DNA from: Kuafuiihalomonas sp050331295
GTDB lineage: Bacteria > Myxococcota > Kuafuiibacteriia > Kuafuiibacteriales > Kuafuiibacteriaceae
Length of the DNA stretch: 64,000 nucleotides
NCBI GenBank assembly: GCA_050331295.1
Contig: JBHJGZ010000006.1
Coordinates: forward strand, 1 to 64,000
Reading direction: 5' to 3'
Part shown: one piece after another, positions 60,148 through 64,000 of the stretch
Layout: each line of letters opens with the position of its first letter
Position numbering within the stretch: the first letter of the stretch is position 1
Notes under the pieces: generated by a model
The model's database searches: none
What the model was told of the DNA's origin: nothing
The model's input: the letters and a program-made list of their open reading frames with translations, nothing else
Program-made: the position numbers and the translations under genes

Positions 60148-61353
60148 TCATCCATCCAAGAGGCTCGGGGTTGTCACCACCCGGGCATAGGCAGCCCGAA
60201 GCCAGGGGCGGTCCCGCCGCGAAAGGAGGAGAAATGTGGCCGACATCGCACCCATGACCCGCCACGGGTGACTGTCGGTCCTCAAATATCCGGTCCAGCA
60301 CCATCGAGGCGCTGCGAAAAAAGAGCTGAAAAAGCCGCCCATTCGCCTCCGATCCATGTCCAACAGCAACTCTAATCCCTGCAGGTGAAGGCGCCGCGTG
60401 GCGCGAATGCGGCGGGTCCACAGCGCGGCCCTCACTGATTCGATCCGCTGCGCCGACGTGGATGCAGTGCGGCTGTCGCGGAGCCCTTTTCGGAGCCGAC
60501 CCTCGGACCGGAGGACCGGCGCCACGAGGTATCCGGTCGCCGGATGCCCCATCCCCGCCGCGCCTCCGAACGTCACCGCCCTCGCGTCCGGCTCGGGGTG
60601 AGGCCCCCCCATGGGGATGAAGACCCGCTCGGTCCGGACCACCTCCCAGTCCTGCACCCGATAGCTGGTAAGACGCCGTTCGAGCGCCTCCCGAAGATCT
60701 TCCGGCGGCACCGGGGGGCGCCCGGCCAACACCGTCTCTTCCACCAGCAGCGTTCCGTCGGGCATCGGGAGGAGATAGCCGAAGGTGGGGACCAGGTCGT
60801 CCTCTGCCCCACGGAAGTCCATGAGCACTGGCGGAGGGCGCGTTTGACCGGGCGGAGGCCGGAGAAACACCCCGAGAGCGGTCTGTGCCGTCAACACATC
60901 TTGCGGACCATTTGCGGCGAAGCGACCGGGTCGGCCCGATGCGTCGATCACCAGGTCGAAGCCTCGCTCGAATGCTGCGTTTCCGACGGTGCCAACCGCG
61001 TAAGATTTCCCGGAGTCCTCATGAAGGCGGTCGATGGTGCCGGCCAGCACTTCCACCGCATCCGCCCGGCGATGAAGGAGTTCGGCCAGTCCGCCATTGT
61101 CGAACAACGCGTACTCTCGGCGAACGTCCAGCGCCGGTCGTTCATTGCCCGTGTACAGCTCGACGAAGGGCCACACCTGCGCCATGACCTCTCGGTACGG
61201 GAGGGGAACGTCGTCGAGCCACGAGCAGTAGGTGGGCGTGAACGGCGCCCGGGGGTCCGGAGCCACGAGGGTGGTCTGGTAACCCTCCTGAGCGCACGTC
61301 CCAGCGGCAAGCCATCCGGCGGGCCCGGAACCGATGACCAGGGCGGACTTCAC
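60148..61353 (-). CDS. FAD-dependent lycopene cyclase-like enzyme
   Basis: A 401-residue flavoprotein. The N-terminal Rossmann motif ALVIGSGPAGWLAAGTCAQEG binds FAD, and YCSWLDDVPLPY plus the central GFDLVIDASGRPG fit the CrtY/CrtL group of lycopene cyclases. The later GGAAGMGHPATGYLVAPVL is a close match to the cyclase signature around the substrate site. It would close one or both ends of lycopene. It precedes crtE on the same strand by 170 bp and is divergent from the glycosyltransferase gene. Confidence 0.88.
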   Translation of the reverse strand: MKSALVIGSGPAGWLAAGTCAQEGYQTTLVAPDPRAPFTPTYCSWLDDVPLPYREVMAQVWPFVELYTGNERPALDVRREYALFDNGGLAELLHRRADAVEVLAGTIDRLHEDSGKSYAVGTVGNAAFERGFDLVIDASGRPGRFAANGPQDVLTAQTALGVFLRPPPGQTRPPPVLMDFRGAEDDLVPTFGYLLPMPDGTLLVEETVLAGRPPVPPEDLREALERRLTSYRVQDWEVVRTERVFIPMGGPHPEPDARAVTFGGAAGMGHPATGYLVAPVLRSEGRLRKGLRDSRTASTSAQRIESVRAALWTRRIRATRRLHLQGLELLLDMDRRRMGGFFSSFFAAPRWCWTGYLRTDSHPWRVMGAMSATFLLLSRRDRPWLRAAYARVVTTPSLLDG

Positions 61354-61502
61354 GTCGACAGCCCGGTCTCTGGGATGGTGCCCTCAGCGGTGCTCATCTC
61401 CATGTCCCTTGACCCGCGCGAACGGTGCAAGTCGAGCCGCGTCGGCCTCCGGCGAGCCGACGTCGAACATTCACCCGTCTCCGCGCTCCGGGAGGCACGA
61501 CG

Positions 61503-62621
61503 ATGACGGCGTACTGGTGCGCGGCCCTGCCCGTGCTGGTCCTGTGTATCGGCCTGTTCAATCTTCTCACCTGGCCCCGGCCGCGCTTTCGCCCGGGCCA
61601 GCTGCATGTCCCCTTGGATGCATCGATCCTGATCCCGGCTCGCAACGAGCAAGCGAACATCGAGGCCTGCGTCCGGGCTGCCCTGGCCACCGGAGTGCGG
61701 GAAGTGGTGGTGTGTGACGATGATTCCCATGACCGAACACCGGAGATTCTAGAACGTCTGAGGGTCCAAGATCCGCGATTGACCGTCATCCAGGCCGGGC
61801 CGCTCCCCCCGGGATGGGTCGGAAAACCTCACGCCTGTCATCGTTTGGCGAAACATGCATCGGGTGCCTGGCTCCTGTTCGTGGACGCGGACGTCAAGCT
61901 CCGACCCGAAGCCGTTCTCGGCCTGGCCGAACTGGTCCACCGGTTTCGCTCCAATGTCGTCACCGCATTTCCGGAGCAGGTCATGGTGGGCTGGGCCGAA
62001 CGCTTGGTCGTGCCACTCCTGCACCTCACGTACGTCAGTTGGCTTCCCCTCCTCCTCATCCCGCGTCTCCGCACGACCCGCGCCTTGGCCGCCAACGGTC
62101 AGCTCCTCTTGGTGGACCGGGCGACCTACGATGCCTGTGACGGGTTCTCGGCGGTTCGATCCGCCATCGTGGACGACATGGCTTTTTGCGCCCGAAGCAA
62201 ATCACTGGGCCACACCGTGCTCTTCGCGGAAGGAAGTCGGCTCGCCTCATGCCGAATGTACCGTTCGGCTCGGGAAGTGTGGGAAGGATTCTCGAAGAAC
62301 CTGTTCTTGGGTCTCGGCGGGAGGATCCACAATCTTCTCCTGGTGATGATTCTCTACGTCCTCGCGTTCCTGGCCCCGTTGGTGCTGTTGATCCTGGCGC
62401 CACAATCCACCGCTGCCCTGACAGGATGTCTTGCGATTTGTGCGTTGAGAATTGCGATCGCGGCTCGTTTCCGGCATCCCATCGGCACCGTGTTCACACA
62501 TCCACTCGCGCTAATTGCGTTCGTGGCCATCGGCATCAATTCGCTTCGGTGGGGCCTGGGAAATCGGGTTTCCTGGAGAGGCCGGGTGTATCCTGGCTCG
62601 GCCGCGGAAGGACGTTCGTGA
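61503..62621 (+). CDS. membrane family-2 glycosyltransferase, probable carotenoid glycosyltransferase
   Basis: A 372-residue enzyme. An N-terminal membrane helix (WCAALPVLVLCIGLFNLLTW) precedes a GT-A fold with SILIPARNEQANIEACV, EVVVCDDDSHDRT, LLFVDADVKL (the metal-binding DxD) and DDMAFCARSKSLG. Three or more C-terminal helices follow. This layout matches CruC-like carotenoid and hopanoid-associated GT2 enzymes. GGGAGG lies seven bases before ATG 61503. It overlaps the following desaturase as GTGA, implying joint action on the same carotenoid. Confidence 0.85.
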   Translation: MTAYWCAALPVLVLCIGLFNLLTWPRPRFRPGQLHVPLDASILIPARNEQANIEACVRAALATGVREVVVCDDDSHDRTPEILERLRVQDPRLTVIQAGPLPPGWVGKPHACHRLAKHASGAWLLFVDADVKLRPEAVLGLAELVHRFRSNVVTAFPEQVMVGWAERLVVPLLHLTYVSWLPLLLIPRLRTTRALAANGQLLLVDRATYDACDGFSAVRSAIVDDMAFCARSKSLGHTVLFAEGSRLASCRMYRSAREVWEGFSKNLFLGLGGRIHNLLLVMILYVLAFLAPLVLLILAPQSTAALTGCLAICALRIAIAARFRHPIGTVFTHPLALIAFVAIGINSLRWGLGNRVSWRGRVYPGSAAEGRS

Positions 62622-64000
62622 AACGTTCACCGCGGGTGGTGGTCGTCGGTGGCGGACTGGGCGGTCTCTCCGCTGCCATCCACGCCGCGCAACTCGGTGG
62701 TGAAGTCGTCGTCCTGGAGTCGCAGTCGCGTCTCGGAGGGAAAGCCGGCTCGATTCAGCTCGGCGACGTCGAGGTCGACACCGGGCCGAGCATGCTGACC
62801 ATGCCCGACGTCTTCCAGCAGCTTTGGCGGCTCGGCCCCGACGATGCGGCCTTGCCCCTGCGACAGGACGGCGGCAACTTCCTGTACCGATTCCCGGACG
62901 GAACGTCCGTCCCACTGGCCCACCGCCTCGACGAGAGTCTGGAACACGTCGAAGAAAAGCTCGGACCCCAAAGCCGCGAAGAGTTTCAAGGCTTCGTCGA
63001 CTACGCCAAGGAGATCTGGATGCGGGCCGCTCCGTACTTCGTGTACGGCCCGGCTCCGACCCTCGCCGGTGTGGCGAAACTCGGCCTTTCGGGCCTGTGG
63101 GACCTCGGTCGTATCGATCCCATGCGGAAGATGTGGTCCGCCATCTGCGCAAAGGTTGGTCATCCAAAGCTTCGAAGCATCCTGGCGCGGTACGCCACCT
63201 ACAACGGGTCGAACGTGCTGACCGCACCAGCCACCCTCAACTGCATCGCCTACGTGGAACTCGGCCTCGGCGGATTCGGCGTCACGGGTGGCATCCGCGC
63301 TTTGATCCGAAGCCTGGCCCGGGTCGCGCGCCACCATGGCGTCCATATCCACACCGGCACCCCGGTGACGGGCCTGGTCATGCGGGACAACCGGGTCGTC
63401 GGCGTCCGAACCGACGACGATTCGGTGGATGCGGACGCAGTGGTGGCCAACTGCGACGCGGCACTCGTGCGGCGATGGCTCCCGGAGAACGGTCGGACCG
63501 CTTCGTCGGTGGAGCCTTCGATGTCCGGGTGGAACGCCATCATCAAGGCGCGGCGACTCCCGGACCGACCGGCCCACCAAGTTCTGTTTCCGGAAATTTA
63601 TCTGGAAGAATTCAAAGACATCTTCGAACGGGACCGACCTCCCAAGGACCCAACGGTGTACGTATGCGCGCCGGAAAAGGCGCACGGCACCCCCGGATGG
63701 GAAGACCACGAACCTCTGTTCGTCATGGCCAATGCTCCTGCAGAACCAGCCTCCGGCCCCCGACCGCCGGAGGTCTTTCAGGAGCTCGAACAGACCATCC
63801 TGAGCAAACTCGCCAAGGCGGACCTCATCGGGGCCGGAGACGAAGTCGTGTGGCGACGAACCCCGACCGAGCTGGCGGCGCTCTATCCCGAGAGTCGCGG
63901 AAGCATCTACGGGAGCTCATCCAACGGGATGATGGCCGCGTTTCAGCGGCCTTCGAACCGGGTCCACGGGATACGGGGTCTGTACCTCGCCTCCGGGAGC
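62618..64000 (+). CDS. CrtI/CrtD-type carotenoid desaturase, cut by window end
   Basis: A frame open from GTG 62618 to the last base gives 461 residues with no stop. It begins with the FAD motif RVVVVGGGLGGLSAAIHAAQ and continues RLGGKAGSIQ, VDTGPSMLTMPDVFQQL and LGGFGVTGGIRALI. Near the edge GIRGLYLASGS starts the C-terminal signature, so only about 40 residues are missing. It resembles CrtD-type desaturases acting after lycopene or on hydroxylated carotenoids. Start overlaps the glycosyltransferase stop as GTGA. Distinct from the crtI at 57358-58911. Confidence 0.9.
   Translation, partial: MKRSPRVVVVGGGLGGLSAAIHAAQLGGEVVVLESQSRLGGKAGSIQLGDVEVDTGPSMLTMPDVFQQLWRLGPDDAALPLRQDGGNFLYRFPDGTSVPLAHRLDESLEHVEEKLGPQSREEFQGFVDYAKEIWMRAAPYFVYGPAPTLAGVAKLGLSGLWDLGRIDPMRKMWSAICAKVGHPKLRSILARYATYNGSNVLTAPATLNCIAYVELGLGGFGVTGGIRALIRSLARVARHHGVHIHTGTPVTGLVMRDNRVVGVRTDDDSVDADAVVANCDAALVRRWLPENGRTASSVEPSMSGWNAIIKARRLPDRPAHQVLFPEIYLEEFKDIFERDRPPKDPTVYVCAPEKAHGTPGWEDHEPLFVMANAPAEPASGPRPPEVFQELEQTILSKLAKADLIGAGDEVVWRRTPTELAALYPESRGSIYGSSSNGMMAAFQRPSNRVHGIRGLYLASGS

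Overview
This is a GC-rich bacterial segment with tightly packed genes. Many neighbouring starts and stops overlap as ATGA or GTGA. The mix of ECF sigma factor/CHAT modules, many lipoproteins, an NtrC-type two-component pair, a MerR-regulated carotenoid cluster, Rnf and pyruvate:ferredoxin oxidoreductase suggests a Myxococcota-like (former deltaproteobacterial) organism. That placement is inference; no rRNA or other taxonomic marker is present. I saw no tRNA, rRNA, CRISPR array, insertion sequence or prophage.

Layout. 1-150: two copies of a 79-bp tandem unit built from nested palindromes. 229-3447: an unrecognised plus-strand cluster holding a pseudo-receiver/coiled-coil protein, two tandem paralogues of an unknown family and a small protein. 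3685-8193: an ECF sigma factor, a translationally coupled membrane anti-sigma-like protein, an AT-richer small gene and a TPR-CHAT protease-like membrane protein. Facing it at 8162-9298 is a cyclic-nucleotide-binding protein that looks like an NTE-family esterase lacking its patatin domain. 9619-16450: glycogen debranching enzyme GlgX, lipoproteins, a TetR regulator, a beta-barrel protein and a thioredoxin-like protein.

16484-28859 (minus): one large redox operon, rnfB, a giant pyruvate:ferredoxin oxidoreductase, rnfC, D, G, E, A, a small Cys-rich membrane protein, ferredoxin-NADP reductase and apbE. Pyruvate oxidation, the Rnf ion pump, its flavinylation enzyme and an NADP outlet are thus encoded together. 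29785-39363: a membrane protein, arsenite methyltransferase, an SDR, an LRAT-domain membrane protein, a DUF2911/TPR protein, two probable secreted proteases, GDPD and a small lipoprotein.

39378-45813 (minus): a histidine operon hisG-C-B-H-F-[A-I-E fusion]-D, mostly with overlapping genes. 46069-51539: NnrU-like protein, cytidine deaminase, CBS protein, thiM-thiE, an amidase and a PAP2 phosphatase. 51763-54674: an NtrC-like regulator whose GAFTGA loop reads GAFIEA, followed by a histidine kinase.

54680-64000: a carotenoid cluster. Minus-strand crtE-crtI-crtB is coupled to an alpha/beta-hydrolase-like protein with Cys as nucleophile and to a CarA/CarH-like MerR regulator that has lost the expected cobalamin residues. 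A lycopene cyclase follows, then a divergent glycosyltransferase and a second CrtI/CrtD-type desaturase cut by the window end. Together they predict a cyclised, probably glycosylated carotenoid.
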